This document shows, in pieces, positions 40,961-49,759 of a stretch of DNA of 64,000 bases (its first letter is position 1; each line of letters begins with the position of its first letter). The DNA comes from Verrucomicrobiaceae bacterium (GTDB lineage Bacteria; Verrucomicrobiota; Verrucomicrobiia; Verrucomicrobiales; Akkermansiaceae), in the NCBI GenBank assembly GCA_027491155.1, contig JAIXWR010000012.1:305288-369287 (forward strand), in the 5' to 3' direction. The notes below the pieces were generated by a model, which did not search any database, was not told the origin of the DNA, and saw only the letters and a program-made list of their open reading frames with translations. Position numbers and translations under genes: made by a program.

Positions 40961-42385
40961 CAACAAATTCCAGCCGAAGAACTCGGACAACTCGTCCGGA
41001 TCATCGAAGCCTCGCCCGATGGAAGATCGGTCGGGGAGCTGCTCGCCTTGCCGGAACTCGGGATCAAGAAGCGCACCCTGCAACGGCGCTTGGACCAATT
41101 GGCCGGCGAAGGAAGGATTCGCCCCCGGGGAGAAGGTCGCGGCCGACGCTACCTGGCGGCGCAAAACAACGCCCCGTCCCTGCCGGCGAAGGTGACCTAC
41201 AAGACCGCCGCCGAAGATGACCGCCTCCGCGGAAACATGCTCCGGGAAGAACCGAGCGACCACGCGTGGCTCAGCGACGAAGCGCGGAATATCCGTGCCG
41301 TGATCGAACAACCGCGGGCCCGGCGGACTCCCGTGGGCTACCAAGGGGCCTTCCTCGACGCCTACCTGCCGAACCGGACTTTCTACCTTCCGGAGACGCT
41401 GCGGAAACAACTGGCGGAAATGGGCCAGGTCGGACTGACGGACCTGCCGGCGGGCACCTACGTCCGGCAGGTGCTGGACCGCCTGCTCATCGACCTTTCC
41501 TGGAACTCCAGCCGGCTCGAGGGGAACACCTATTCCCTGCTGGAAACCCAGCGGCTGCTGGAAAGGGGGGAAGACGCCGACGGCAAGGCCACGGAAGAAA
41601 CCCAGATGATCCTCAACCACAAGGCCGCCATCGAAATGCTGGCGGACCAGGCGGAGGGCATCGGCTTCAACCGCTACACCATCTGCAACCTGCACGCCCT
41701 GCTTTCGGACAACCTGCTGTCCGACCCGGCGGCCTGCGGGCGCATCCGCTCGCGCCCGGTGGGGATCGGCGGGACGGTGTTCCACCCGCTCGAAGTGCCC
41801 TCGCAGATCGAGGAACGCTTCGGGCAGATCATGGAGAAGGCGGAAGCGGTGAAGGATCCCTTCGAACAGGCCTTCTTCGCGATGGTCCACCTGCCCTACC
41901 TCCAGCCCTTCGAGGACGTCAACAAACGGGTCTCGCGGCTGGCGGCGAACATCCCGCTGATCCGGCACAACCTCTGCCCGCTGTCTTTCATCGACGTCGA
42001 GCAAAAGGACTACGTGAACGGGATCATCGGGGTCTACGAGCTGAACCGCGTGGAATACCTGCGCGACGTCTTCGTCTGGGCCTACCGGCGGTCCTGCGTC
42101 CGCTATGCGGCGGTGAGGCAGTCGCTGGGAGAACCGGACCCGTTCCGGCTGCGCCACCGCGCGGCGATCGGGCGGCTGGTCCGCGAGGTGGTGCTGGGAC
42201 GGATGCCGGTGTCGAAGGCGGTCCCGTGGATCCGCGCGGAGACGGCGATGGAAATCCCGGAGCCGTCCCGCCCGCAATTCGTCGAGGTGGTGGAGACAGA
42301 GCTGCGCTCGCTGCACGAAGGGAACATCGCGCGCTACCGGCTGCGGCCGTCGGAGTTCGCGGCGTGGCAGGCGGCATGGAAATAG
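40955..42385 (+). CDS. Fic-family protein with N-terminal helix-turn-helix
   Basis: 476 residues from ATG 40955. Residues of about 10-70 form a winged-helix-like domain (GELLALPELGIKKRTLQRRLDQLAGEGRI). An inhibitory motif of the (S/T)xxxE(G/N) type is present as SSRLEGN within LSWNSSRLEGNTYSLLE. The Fic core is LPYLQPFEDVNKRVSRLAAN, in which the normal catalytic histidine of HPFxxGNGR is glutamine; the P-F-x-D-x-N-K-R part is kept. Fic enzymes usually AMPylate proteins, but this subgroup may be inactive or act differently. The gene is preceded by seven operator-like repeats that its own DNA-binding domain may recognise. No antitoxin partner is adjacent. Confidence 0.82.
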   Translation: MPQQIPAEELGQLVRIIEASPDGRSVGELLALPELGIKKRTLQRRLDQLAGEGRIRPRGEGRGRRYLAAQNNAPSLPAKVTYKTAAEDDRLRGNMLREEPSDHAWLSDEARNIRAVIEQPRARRTPVGYQGAFLDAYLPNRTFYLPETLRKQLAEMGQVGLTDLPAGTYVRQVLDRLLIDLSWNSSRLEGNTYSLLETQRLLERGEDADGKATEETQMILNHKAAIEMLADQAEGIGFNRYTICNLHALLSDNLLSDPAACGRIRSRPVGIGGTVFHPLEVPSQIEERFGQIMEKAEAVKDPFEQAFFAMVHLPYLQPFEDVNKRVSRLAANIPLIRHNLCPLSFIDVEQKDYVNGIIGVYELNRVEYLRDVFVWAYRRSCVRYAAVRQSLGEPDPFRLRHRAAIGRLVREVVLGRMPVSKAVPWIRAETAMEIPEPSRPQFVEVVETELRSLHEGNIARYRLRPSEFAAWQAAWK

Positions 42386-42442
42386 CCTGCCGCGCATTCC
42401 GCTTCCCGCCCCGGCATCCGGGCTGCTTCACTGGCCGCGCCG

Positions 42443-45199
42443 ATGACTGAAATCCATCCGACCCGCGAGCAACTGCGCCTCGAAGGCTTCGAGCTGATCG
42501 ACGAAACCCTTTCATTTCTCGTGGGTTGCCTGGGCGACGCGCTGAAGAGCCTGGGCGAGGACGAGCTGCTGCCCTTCCTCCCCTGGGCCGGCACGCCGCC
42601 CGCCGGGGAAGATCCTCCGGAAGGAACGCAGCAGCTTTATTCGATCGGTTTCCAACTGCTCAACATGGTGGAGGAACGCGTCTCCGCGGCCATCCGCCGA
42701 GAGCGCGAGAAGGCGATCGGCGCGGAGTCGATCCGCGGGCTGTGGCCCCGCGCGCTGCGCGACATGCGCTCGCTGGGACTCGGGCCCGGGGAAATCCTCG
42801 CGGTGCTCGCCGAGGTGGACGTCCAGCCGGTGCTGACCGCCCACCCGACCGAGGCGAAGCGGGCCTCGGTCCGCGAGCGCCACCGCGCGCTCTACGAGGA
42901 GCTGGTCCGCAACGAATACCCGAAATACACCGACCGCGAGCGGCGGCGGATCCGCGAGCGGGTCGTCACGGCGCTCGAAGCCCTGTGGCGCACCGGCGAG
43001 ATCCACCTGGTCCGGCCCGACATTTTCCGCGAGCTGCGCGACGCGATCCACTACCTCCGCGATCTCTTCCCGGCGGCGCTCAACCGGCTCGACCTGCATT
43101 TCACCGAAGCCTGGCGCGATGCCGGGTTCCCGATGTCCGACCTGCGCGCCGCCGGCAACATCCCGCGTCTGTCGTTCGGCAGCTGGATCGGCGGCGACCG
43201 CGACGGCCATCCGCTGGTCACGCCGGAAGTCACCGAAAAGACGCTCGAGATGCTCCGCCGCGCCGCGTGGCAACTGCTGAAGCGCGAGATCGAGGTCGTC
43301 GCCAGCCAGCTCACGCTCTCGCGGCAGCTCAATGCCGTGCCGGAAGCGCTGGAGACGCGGATCGACGAGATCAATTTCATGCTCGGCGACGAGGAGACCG
43401 CGAACGACCTGCACGACCGCTTCCACGAAGAGCCCTGGCGCCATTTCGCCAGCCTGATCGCCGCGCGCCTGCAGCGCCAGATCGACGGCCACGACGGCTA
43501 CCGCACGACCGACCAGCTCGATGCCGACCTCGACCTCCTCGCCACCGGGATCCGCGGCGCGGGCTGCTCGCTGATCGAGGAACAGGTGATCCGCCCGCTG
43601 CGCCAGAAGCTCGAGATCTTCGGCTTCCACCTGGCGATTCTCGATGTCCGGCAAAACTCGGAGTTCCACGACAAGGGCATCGCCCAGCTGCTCGACGCCG
43701 CCGGGGTGTCCGATGGCGCGGACTACGCCGCCTGGCCGGAGGAAAAGCGCGTGGCCTTCCTCAATGCCGAGCTTCTCTCGCCGCGGCCCTTCCTCCACGA
43801 CACCGCCCGGGTCGGCCCGGAAGCGGACCTGGTGCTCGACAGCTACCGCGTGCTGGTCCGCCACCGCCGCGAATGGGGCGGGGCCGGCCTCGGCGCGCTG
43901 ATCGTGTCGATGACCCGCCAGCTTTCCGACCTGCTCGGGGTGTTCCTGCTCGCCCGCGAGGCCGGCTTGATGGACGCGACCGACGACGGTCTCTGCTGCG
44001 CGATGGAGGTCGTGCCGCTGTTCGAAACGATGGACGACCTCGACCGCTCGCCGGGGATCCTCGCCGCCTTCCTGGACCACCCGCTGGCCCGTCGCTCGAT
44101 CCTCCGCCGCGCCGGCTCGGCCGGACCGGCGCAGCAGGTGATGCTCGGTTATTCCGACTCCAACAAGGACTGCGGCATCCTCGCCGCGCAGTGGGCGCTG
44201 CACCGGGCGCAGGAAAGCCTGACCGACACCGCGACCGAACGCGGGATCCGCCTGCGCTTTTTCCACGGCCGCGGCGGCACGATCTCCCGCGGCGCGGGCC
44301 CGACGCATTGGTTCATGGCCGCCTTGCCGCACGGGTCGATGAGCGGCGGCTTCCGGATGACGGAGCAGGGCGAAACGATCGCGCAGAAATACGGCAACCT
44401 CGCCAACGCGACCTTCAACCTCGAGCTACTGCTGGCCGGGGCGGCGATCACCACGGCGACCCACCGCCACACGGCAAAGACGGTGGACCCGGCGCTGGAG
44501 TTCCTGCCTTACCTCGCCGAGGCCAGCCAGACCGCCTACCAGGAATTCCTGCGCACGCCGGGCTTCATCGAGTTCTACCGCCAGGTCACGCCGATCGACG
44601 CGCTGGAAAACTCCCGCATCGGCTCCCGGCCTGCCCGGCGCACGGGAAAGAAAGGCCACTCGATCGCCGACCTCCGCGCCATCCCCTGGGTCTTCTCCTG
44701 GACCCAGGCCCGCTTCTACCTGCCCGGCTGGTTCGGCACCGGCTCCGGCCTCGCGGCGCTGAAGGAAAGCTCGCCCGAACGCTTCGCCGCGCTCAAGGCC
44801 GCCCTCAAGCGCTCGACGTTCCTTTCCTACGTCTTCACCAACGTCGAAACCAACCTCGCCTCCGCCAACCTCGGCCTGATGGCGGACTACGCCTCGCTGG
44901 TCGAGGACAAGGCCCTGCGCGAGCGCTTCATGAAGCTCATCGTCGACGAATTCGAGCGCACCCGCGACCTGCTCGCCGAGCTTTTCGACGGTCCGATGGA
45001 CGAGCGCCGCCCGCGCATGGCCAAGACCCTCGGCATCCGCGAGGCCCCGCTGAAAGTCCTCCACCACCAGCAGATCGCCATCCTCCGCGAATGGCGCCGG
45101 CTCGTCGCCATGGAGCGAGAAAGCGAAGCCGACGCGATCTTCCCGAAGCTGCTGCTGTCGATCAACGCGATCGCATCGGGACTGCGGACGACGGGTTGA
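42443..45199 (+). CDS. ppc: Phosphoenolpyruvate carboxylase
   Basis: A 918-residue anaplerotic enzyme forming oxaloacetate from PEP and bicarbonate. All key motifs are present: VLTAHPTEAKRASV with the catalytic histidine H134, FGSWIGGDRDGHPLV, MLGYSDSNKDCGILAAQW, RFFHGRGGTISRG and GGFRMTEQGETIAQKY. The length is typical of bacterial Ppc. The C-terminus ends SGLRTTG rather than the usual R-x-T-G, close to the family rule. It lies 57 bp after the Fic gene. Confidence 0.95.
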   Translation: MTEIHPTREQLRLEGFELIDETLSFLVGCLGDALKSLGEDELLPFLPWAGTPPAGEDPPEGTQQLYSIGFQLLNMVEERVSAAIRREREKAIGAESIRGLWPRALRDMRSLGLGPGEILAVLAEVDVQPVLTAHPTEAKRASVRERHRALYEELVRNEYPKYTDRERRRIRERVVTALEALWRTGEIHLVRPDIFRELRDAIHYLRDLFPAALNRLDLHFTEAWRDAGFPMSDLRAAGNIPRLSFGSWIGGDRDGHPLVTPEVTEKTLEMLRRAAWQLLKREIEVVASQLTLSRQLNAVPEALETRIDEINFMLGDEETANDLHDRFHEEPWRHFASLIAARLQRQIDGHDGYRTTDQLDADLDLLATGIRGAGCSLIEEQVIRPLRQKLEIFGFHLAILDVRQNSEFHDKGIAQLLDAAGVSDGADYAAWPEEKRVAFLNAELLSPRPFLHDTARVGPEADLVLDSYRVLVRHRREWGGAGLGALIVSMTRQLSDLLGVFLLAREAGLMDATDDGLCCAMEVVPLFETMDDLDRSPGILAAFLDHPLARRSILRRAGSAGPAQQVMLGYSDSNKDCGILAAQWALHRAQESLTDTATERGIRLRFFHGRGGTISRGAGPTHWFMAALPHGSMSGGFRMTEQGETIAQKYGNLANATFNLELLLAGAAITTATHRHTAKTVDPALEFLPYLAEASQTAYQEFLRTPGFIEFYRQVTPIDALENSRIGSRPARRTGKKGHSIADLRAIPWVFSWTQARFYLPGWFGTGSGLAALKESSPERFAALKAALKRSTFLSYVFTNVETNLASANLGLMADYASLVEDKALRERFMKLIVDEFERTRDLLAELFDGPMDERRPRMAKTLGIREAPLKVLHHQQIAILREWRRLVAMERESEADAIFPKLLLSINAIASGLRTTG

Positions 45200-45248
45200 A
45201 AAACCGGAATTGGAATCGCGTCGGCTGCCGGAAGGAACATACTGCCCC

Positions 45249-45638
45249 TTGTTGAGCGACCCCGATCCAGATCGCAGGAACCCGTTGCCACCTCCGTTGC
45301 CTCCCCCGTTGCCGCCGGGGCAGCCCTCGTCGCCGCATGGTGATCACCGTCCGTCGGTTTTCTCAATTCTCGCCTGCGTCGTGGCGGGCCTGATCGCGGC
45401 TTACGGGAGCCACCAAGGCTTGCGTCAGTTCTCGACGGGAAACGAATTCGCGATCATGACGACACCGGCCTACTGCCTTCTCGGCGTGGTGGGAGGAGCG
45501 GTGCTGGGCGGCTGCATGAGCTTGATCGCGATCTCCAGGGGCGAGGCGCTGGGCAAGACGTCGCTGATCCTGTTGCCCGTGATTCTCGGCGGCCTGGCGA
45601 TTTTAGGGGCCGCACTTGGGTTTTTCAGGATTCTTTAG
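45249..45638 (+). CDS. Small membrane protein with proline-rich N-terminus
   Basis: About 129 residues from a TTG at 45249; TTG at 45210 is an alternative, so the start is uncertain. A proline-rich cytoplasmic stretch (PLPPPLPPPLPPGQP) is followed by three hydrophobic segments (ILACVVAGLIAAYGS, CLLGVVGGAVLGGCMSLI, ILLPVILGGLAILGAALGFF). No family is recognised. It begins about 50 bp after ppc. Confidence 0.5.
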   Translation: MLSDPDPDRRNPLPPPLPPPLPPGQPSSPHGDHRPSVFSILACVVAGLIAAYGSHQGLRQFSTGNEFAIMTTPAYCLLGVVGGAVLGGCMSLIAISRGEALGKTSLILLPVILGGLAILGAALGFFRIL

Positions 45639-45698
45639 CAACTCCGCCCCCCAATCTTTCCTCTTTGCGAGCCGCCTCCCGGCTCTTTAATTGGGCGC

Positions 45699-47291
45699 GT
45701 GACTGCAAAAATCCTCCTGCTCGCCCTTTCCCTCGCCACGATCACTGCCGCGCCGGCCGCGGTCAGCCTTGGCACCGATACCCCCGTCGCCCAGCCCACC
45801 ACCGCGGACGGACCTGCCAAGGCGGCGCTCGATGCCTTCCGCGAAGGACGCCATTCGATCGGGGTCGATCTCGCCAAGCCGCTCGCCGAAAAGGGCAATG
45901 CCGACGCCTTGTTCCTGCTCGGCTTCGCCGCGGAAACCGGCCAGGGCCTGCCCGCCTCGCGCGATGCCGCGCTGGAGAACTACCAGAAAGCCTCCGCCGC
46001 CGGCCACAAGGACGCGACCTACCGCCGCGCTCTCATTCTCCTGAACTCGAAGGAAGACAAGGACCGCCAGCAAGGCCGCGAGGCGCTGGAGTCCGCCGCC
46101 AAGACCGACGCCGCCAATGCCGGCCGCATCCTCGGCGAGGCCTGGCTGCGCGGCCTGCTCAGCGAGAAGCCGGATTTCGACAAGGCCGCCGAGTGGTGGA
46201 ACAAGGCGTCCGAAGCCGGTGACACGCCGTCGATCCTGCTGCTCGCCCGGCTTTACGAAGGTGCCTTCGGCAACAAGGAGAAGGCCGACGCCAAGAAGTC
46301 GCTCGACCTTTATCGCAAGGCCGCCGGTCTGGGCGACGAGAACGCCTTTATCCCGCTCGGCTCCCGCCTGCTGAACGGCGACGAAAAGCTCCGCAACGAG
46401 AAGGAAGGCCGCGAATGGCTCGGCAAGGCGATCGAGAAGAAGCAGTTCGCCGCCTACCTCGCGCTCGGCGACTTCGAGGAGAACGTGAAGAAGAGCGACA
46501 AGGCCGCGCTCGCCCAATACATGAAGGGTGCCGAAGAGAAGCAGCCCGACTGCCTGCTCCGCGTCGCCGCCTTCCACCTCGAAGGCCGCGGCGGTCTCGA
46601 GAAGAGCGAGGAAAAGGGCCGCGAAGGCCTGGCCCAGGCCGCCGAAGCCGGCAGCGCCGTGGCCGCCCTCGAAATGGCCTCGCGCATCGCCAAGGACGAG
46701 AAGCCCGACCTGCTCGGCGCTTACAAATACCTGCTCTCCGCCGCCAACGCCGGCCTTCCCGTCGCGCAGAACGAACTCGGCCTGCTTTACGTCTCCGGCA
46801 ACCTCGGCCTGAGCGACCCCGCCGCCGGCGTCGCCTGGTTCACCACCGCCGCCAAGGCCGGCTTCGCCGCCGCCCAGAACAACCTCGGCACCCTTTACGA
46901 GCGCGGCATGGGCGTCCCGGTCGACTACAACAACGCCGGCCAGCTTTACATGCTCGCCGCCAACCAGGGCCACGCCGCCGCCACCACCGGCCTGGCCCGG
47001 CTCCACGCCGCCGGCCAGGGCACCGAGCAGAACCTCCCGAAGGCTTGGGCCCTCGCGTCCCTCGCCATCGAGCGCGGCGACACCGAAGCCAAAACCCTCC
47101 TCGGCGACCTGACCACCAAGCTCAGCGACGAGCAGATGGCCGCCGCCAAGAAGGAACTCGAGGAACTGAAGAAGCCCGCCTCGGAAAAACCCGCCGAACC
47201 AAAGCCGGACGCCGACAAGCCCGCCGCGGACGCGCCAAAACCCGAAGCCCCGAAGCCCGACGCCCCCGCCGAAGAAAAGAAGGACCAGTAA
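45699..47291 (+). CDS. Exported Sel1-repeat (TPR-like) protein
   Basis: 530 residues, GTG start, with a signal peptide (MTAKILLLALSLATITAAPA). About ten Sel1-type repeats of 36 residues follow, for example AKPLAEKGNADALFLLGFAAE and AGFAAAQNNLGTLYERGMG. The C-terminus is a low-complexity Lys/Pro/Ala/Glu tail (PKPDADKPAADAPKPEAPK). Sel1 proteins are scaffolds for protein interactions; the partner is unknown. A C6 tract lies 46 bp before the start (45647-45652). Confidence 0.8.
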   Translation: MTAKILLLALSLATITAAPAAVSLGTDTPVAQPTTADGPAKAALDAFREGRHSIGVDLAKPLAEKGNADALFLLGFAAETGQGLPASRDAALENYQKASAAGHKDATYRRALILLNSKEDKDRQQGREALESAAKTDAANAGRILGEAWLRGLLSEKPDFDKAAEWWNKASEAGDTPSILLLARLYEGAFGNKEKADAKKSLDLYRKAAGLGDENAFIPLGSRLLNGDEKLRNEKEGREWLGKAIEKKQFAAYLALGDFEENVKKSDKAALAQYMKGAEEKQPDCLLRVAAFHLEGRGGLEKSEEKGREGLAQAAEAGSAVAALEMASRIAKDEKPDLLGAYKYLLSAANAGLPVAQNELGLLYVSGNLGLSDPAAGVAWFTTAAKAGFAAAQNNLGTLYERGMGVPVDYNNAGQLYMLAANQGHAAATTGLARLHAAGQGTEQNLPKAWALASLAIERGDTEAKTLLGDLTTKLSDEQMAAAKKELEELKKPASEKPAEPKPDADKPAADAPKPEAPKPDAPAEEKKDQ

Positions 47292-47315
47292 GCGCCTCAG
47301 CCAGGTGCCTCCCTT

Positions 47316-47347
47316 TGGCACTTGGAACTTCTTCACTTGGAACTTCC
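47316..47347. repeat. TTGGCACTTGGAACTT repeat before coaB
   Basis: TTGGCACTTGGAACTT directly followed by CTTCACTTGGAACTTC, ending 4 bp before the coaB ATG. It has the same units as at 20994-21021 and 47984-48117. It occupies the leader of coaB. Confidence 0.65.
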
Positions 47348-47350
47348 CGC

Positions 47351-47998
47351 ATGCGCGTCCTCGTCACCGCCGGACCGACGCGCGAGGCGCTCGATCCCGT
47401 CCGCTACCTGACGAACCGCTCGTCGGGCAAGATGGGCTATGCCATGGCCGACGCCTTCGCCCGCGCCGGTCATCGCGTGCTGCTCGTTTCGGGACCGACC
47501 GTGCTGGACGTGCCCGATGGCGTCGATTTCCTGCCGATCGAGACCGCCGCGGAAATGTTCGACGCCGTCCAACGCCACATCGGCCGGATGGACGCCGCCG
47601 TCTTCGCCGCCGCCGTGGCCGACTACCGGCCCGCGGAGGTTTCCGATCACAAGATCAAGAAGACCGGTGAAACCCTGACGCTCGAACTCGTCCGCACCCC
47701 CGACATCCTCGGCTCCGTCCGCGGCGACTTCGGCTTCACCGGCACCCTCGTCGGCTTCGCCGCGGAGACGCGGGACCTCGAAGCCAATGCGAAGGAAAAG
47801 CTGAAGCGCAAAGGTTGCGACCTCGTCATCGCCAACGACGTTTCCAAGCCCGGCATCGGTTTCGACTCGGATCGCAACGAGGTGCTGCTGGTTTTCCCGG
47901 AACACGTTGAAGCGCTGCCCGAGGATGAAAAGCACCACCTCGCGCCGCGGATCGTCCGCGAGATCGAGCGGATCGCGGCGGAGAAAAGTTCCAAGTAG
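47351..47998 (+). CDS. coaB: Stand-alone phosphopantothenate-cysteine ligase (CoaB domain)
   Basis: A 215-residue enzyme of coenzyme A synthesis joining phosphopantothenate and cysteine. It corresponds to the C-terminal half of bifunctional CoaBC: VLVTAGPTREALDPVRYLTNRSSGKMG at the N-terminus, AAAVADYRP, KIKKTGE, and DLVIANDVS with the conserved N-D pair. The flavin-dependent decarboxylase (CoaC) half is not adjacent. The last codons AGT TCC AAG TAG (residues SSK) are part of the CTTGGAACTT-type repeat that fills the downstream spacer, so the natural C-terminus has been rewritten by the repeat. Confidence 0.92.
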   Translation: MRVLVTAGPTREALDPVRYLTNRSSGKMGYAMADAFARAGHRVLLVSGPTVLDVPDGVDFLPIETAAEMFDAVQRHIGRMDAAVFAAAVADYRPAEVSDHKIKKTGETLTLELVRTPDILGSVRGDFGFTGTLVGFAAETRDLEANAKEKLKRKGCDLVIANDVSKPGIGFDSDRNEVLLVFPEHVEALPEDEKHHLAPRIVREIERIAAEKSSK

Positions 47999-48117
47999 GG
48001 AAATTCCAAGTGCCAACAAGCAGCCGATCCGGCCGGCCCTCTGCCTTTCTTGGCACTTGGACCTTTTCACTTGGAACTTCCTCCCTTGGCACTTGGCACT
48101 TCCTCCTTGGAACTTCA
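47984..48117. repeat. Large inverted and direct repeat cluster of the TTGGCACTTGGAACTT family
   Basis: The left arm (47984-48016, AAAAGTTCCAAGTAGGG then AAATTCCAAGTGCCAA) is complementary to the right arm (48050-48079, TTGGCACTTGGACC then TTTTCACTTGGAACTT), with a loop of about 33 nt. Further direct copies (TTGGCACTTGGCACTT and TTGGAACTTC) continue to 48117. It spans the end of coaB and most of the gap to the next gene. Confidence 0.7.
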
Positions 48118-48127
48118 CCCTCCTCCC

Positions 48128-48877
48128 GTGACCGACCTCGAACTCACCGTCCACGCCGCGCTCGAAGCGGGCAAGCTGCTCAAGTCCCACTTCGGCAAGG
48201 AAGCCGCCGTCGATGAAGCGACCCATCACGACATCAAGCTCGCCCTCGACAAGGAGTCGCAGAAACTGATCGAGGACATCCTGCTCGGCGCCCGCCCCGG
48301 CGACGCGCTCTACGGCGAAGAAGGCCTCGGCGGTGATCCGAATTCCGACCGCCAGTGGATCGTCGATCCCATCGACGGCACGGTGAACTACTACTACGGC
48401 ATCCCGCATTTCTGCGTCTCCATCGCCCTCCGCGTCGCCGGCGAGGTGGTGGTCGGCGTGATCCACGACCCGATGGTCGGCGAAACCTGGACCATCGAGA
48501 AAGGCGGCGTGCCGATGCTCGACGGCCGGCCGATCTCCGTCAGCCCGCGGACGAAGCTCGAGGAATGCGCGCTCTTCGTCGGCTGCGGCAAGGACGAGGA
48601 AGCCCTGCGCACCGGCCTGGAGCGCTTCCGCAAGGCCTCGCTGAAGGCCCGCAAGATGCGCATGATGGGAAGCGCCGCGCTCGGCATGGCCTACATCGCC
48701 AGCGGCCGGCTCGACGGCTACATCGAGTCCCGCATTTCCCTTTGGGACATCGCCGCCGGCAAGCTGCTCGTCGAAGCCGCAGGCGGCAAGGTCGAGCTCG
48801 AGCCCTCCCCCGACTGCCCCGACGCCTGGGCCATCGTCGCGACGAACGGCAAGATCCCGATCGGGGAAATCCTCTGA
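48128..48877 (+). CDS. Inositol-monophosphatase family phosphatase
   Basis: A 249-residue metal-dependent phosphatase of the IMPase/SuhB/CysQ superfamily. Metal ligands are in LYGEEG, WIVDPIDGTVNY and ISLWDIAAGKLL. The GTG at 48128 is chosen because the region before it is repeat DNA. Substrates in the family include inositol phosphates, 3'-phosphoadenosine phosphates and histidinol phosphate; nothing here discriminates between them. Confidence 0.9.
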   Translation: MTDLELTVHAALEAGKLLKSHFGKEAAVDEATHHDIKLALDKESQKLIEDILLGARPGDALYGEEGLGGDPNSDRQWIVDPIDGTVNYYYGIPHFCVSIALRVAGEVVVGVIHDPMVGETWTIEKGGVPMLDGRPISVSPRTKLEECALFVGCGKDEEALRTGLERFRKASLKARKMRMMGSAALGMAYIASGRLDGYIESRISLWDIAAGKLLVEAAGGKVELEPSPDCPDAWAIVATNGKIPIGEIL

Positions 48878-48879
48878 AA

Positions 48880-48969
48880 GTTGAGAGTCTGCGGTTGATG
48901 GTCGATAGCCAGGCCAACAGCCGAGGAATCCGGATTCCAACCATCAACCCTCAACTACCGACCATCAAC
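48880..48969. repeat. Second type of intergenic inverted repeat, between the phosphatase and ispF
   Basis: GTTGATGGTCGATAG (48894-48908) is complementary with one mismatch to CTACCGACCATCAAC (48955-48969). GTTGAG (48880-48885) matches CTCAAC (48950-48955), and in the centre lies the perfect palindrome GGAATCCGGATTCC (48925-48938). The structure fills the spacer up to the ispF start. Confidence 0.65.
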
Positions 48970-48976
48970 TTCTTCC

Positions 48977-49441
48977 ATGACCGGCATCGGCTACGACGTT
49001 CATCGTTTCAAGGAAGGCCGCCCGCTGATCCTCGGCGGCGTGGAGATCCCGCACAGCCACGGACTCGACGGGCACTCGGATGCCGACGTGCTGAGCCACG
49101 CCATCGCCGATGCCATCCTCGGCGCGCTGGGACTGCCGGACATCGGCCACTACTTCCCGCCGGGCGACCCGGACTGCCTGAACATTTCCTCGCTGAAGAT
49201 CCTGGAAAAGGCCTCGGCTCTGTGTCGGGAGCAGGGCTACGAGTTGGTGAACATCGACAGCACCCTGATTTCCGAAGCCCCCAAGGTCCTGCCCTACCGC
49301 CAGGCGATGAAGGAGAACATCGGCCGCGCCCTCGGGCTCGATCCCGCGCGCGTCGGCATCAAGGCCACCACCAACGAGACCATGGGCTTCGTCGGCCGCC
49401 GCGAAGGCATCGCCGCGATGGCCGTCGCGCAGGTCGAGTGA
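48977..49441 (+). CDS. ispF: 2-C-methyl-D-erythritol 2,4-cyclodiphosphate synthase
   Basis: A 154-residue trimeric enzyme of the MEP isoprenoid pathway. Zinc ligands are in GIGYDVHRF, and the conserved HSHGLDGHSDADVLSHAIADA, DIGHYFPPGDP, NIDSTLISEAPKV and KATTNETMGFVGRREGIAAMA are all present. The length is standard. ispD is not adjacent. It lies directly after the GTTGATGG-type inverted repeat. Confidence 0.97.
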   Translation: MTGIGYDVHRFKEGRPLILGGVEIPHSHGLDGHSDADVLSHAIADAILGALGLPDIGHYFPPGDPDCLNISSLKILEKASALCREQGYELVNIDSTLISEAPKVLPYRQAMKENIGRALGLDPARVGIKATTNETMGFVGRREGIAAMAVAQVE

Positions 49442-49483
49442 TCGCGGCCTTGCGGTCGCCCGCCGCCGGATCTAGAAGCGCTC

Positions 49484-49750
49484 GTGTTTCACGGCAAACC
49501 GGACCGCCCTTACCTTGAAAGCTGGCTGCGCCGCATGCGCAAGCAGCTTGCCGGCAGCGGCCGCCTGACGGAGCTCGCGCTGATCCTTTCGCGCGAGGAA
49601 GGGAACACGCCCACCCACTGGTCCACCTACCTCCGCGACATGCTCGACGAGGTCGAAACGCCGTCGCTCGACCTGCTGACCCGCATCGATGCCCTCCTCG
49701 CCCGGCCCGTGGCCACTCCCGCGAAGGAGGAGCACCCCGGGCTGTTCTGA
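49484..49750 (+). CDS. Small hypothetical protein
   Basis: An 88-residue basic protein with a GTG start (MFHGKPDRPYLESWLRRMRKQ). The helical middle (LTELALILSREEGNTPTHWSTYLRDML) has some resemblance to a helix-turn-helix, but no family is recognised. It ends nine bases before the fdhD stop on the opposite strand. Confidence 0.55.
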   Translation: MFHGKPDRPYLESWLRRMRKQLAGSGRLTELALILSREEGNTPTHWSTYLRDMLDEVETPSLDLLTRIDALLARPVATPAKEEHPGLF

Positions 49751-49759
49751 TCCGCCGCA

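Noticed and set aside
42512..44332. Minus-strand open frame of about 600 codons inside ppc
   Set aside because: Shadow of the third-codon GC bias of ppc; no family features.
45647..45652. C6 run upstream of the Sel1-repeat gene
   Set aside because: It is on the sense strand but 46 nt from the start, farther than the other cases, so it was not counted in the pattern.
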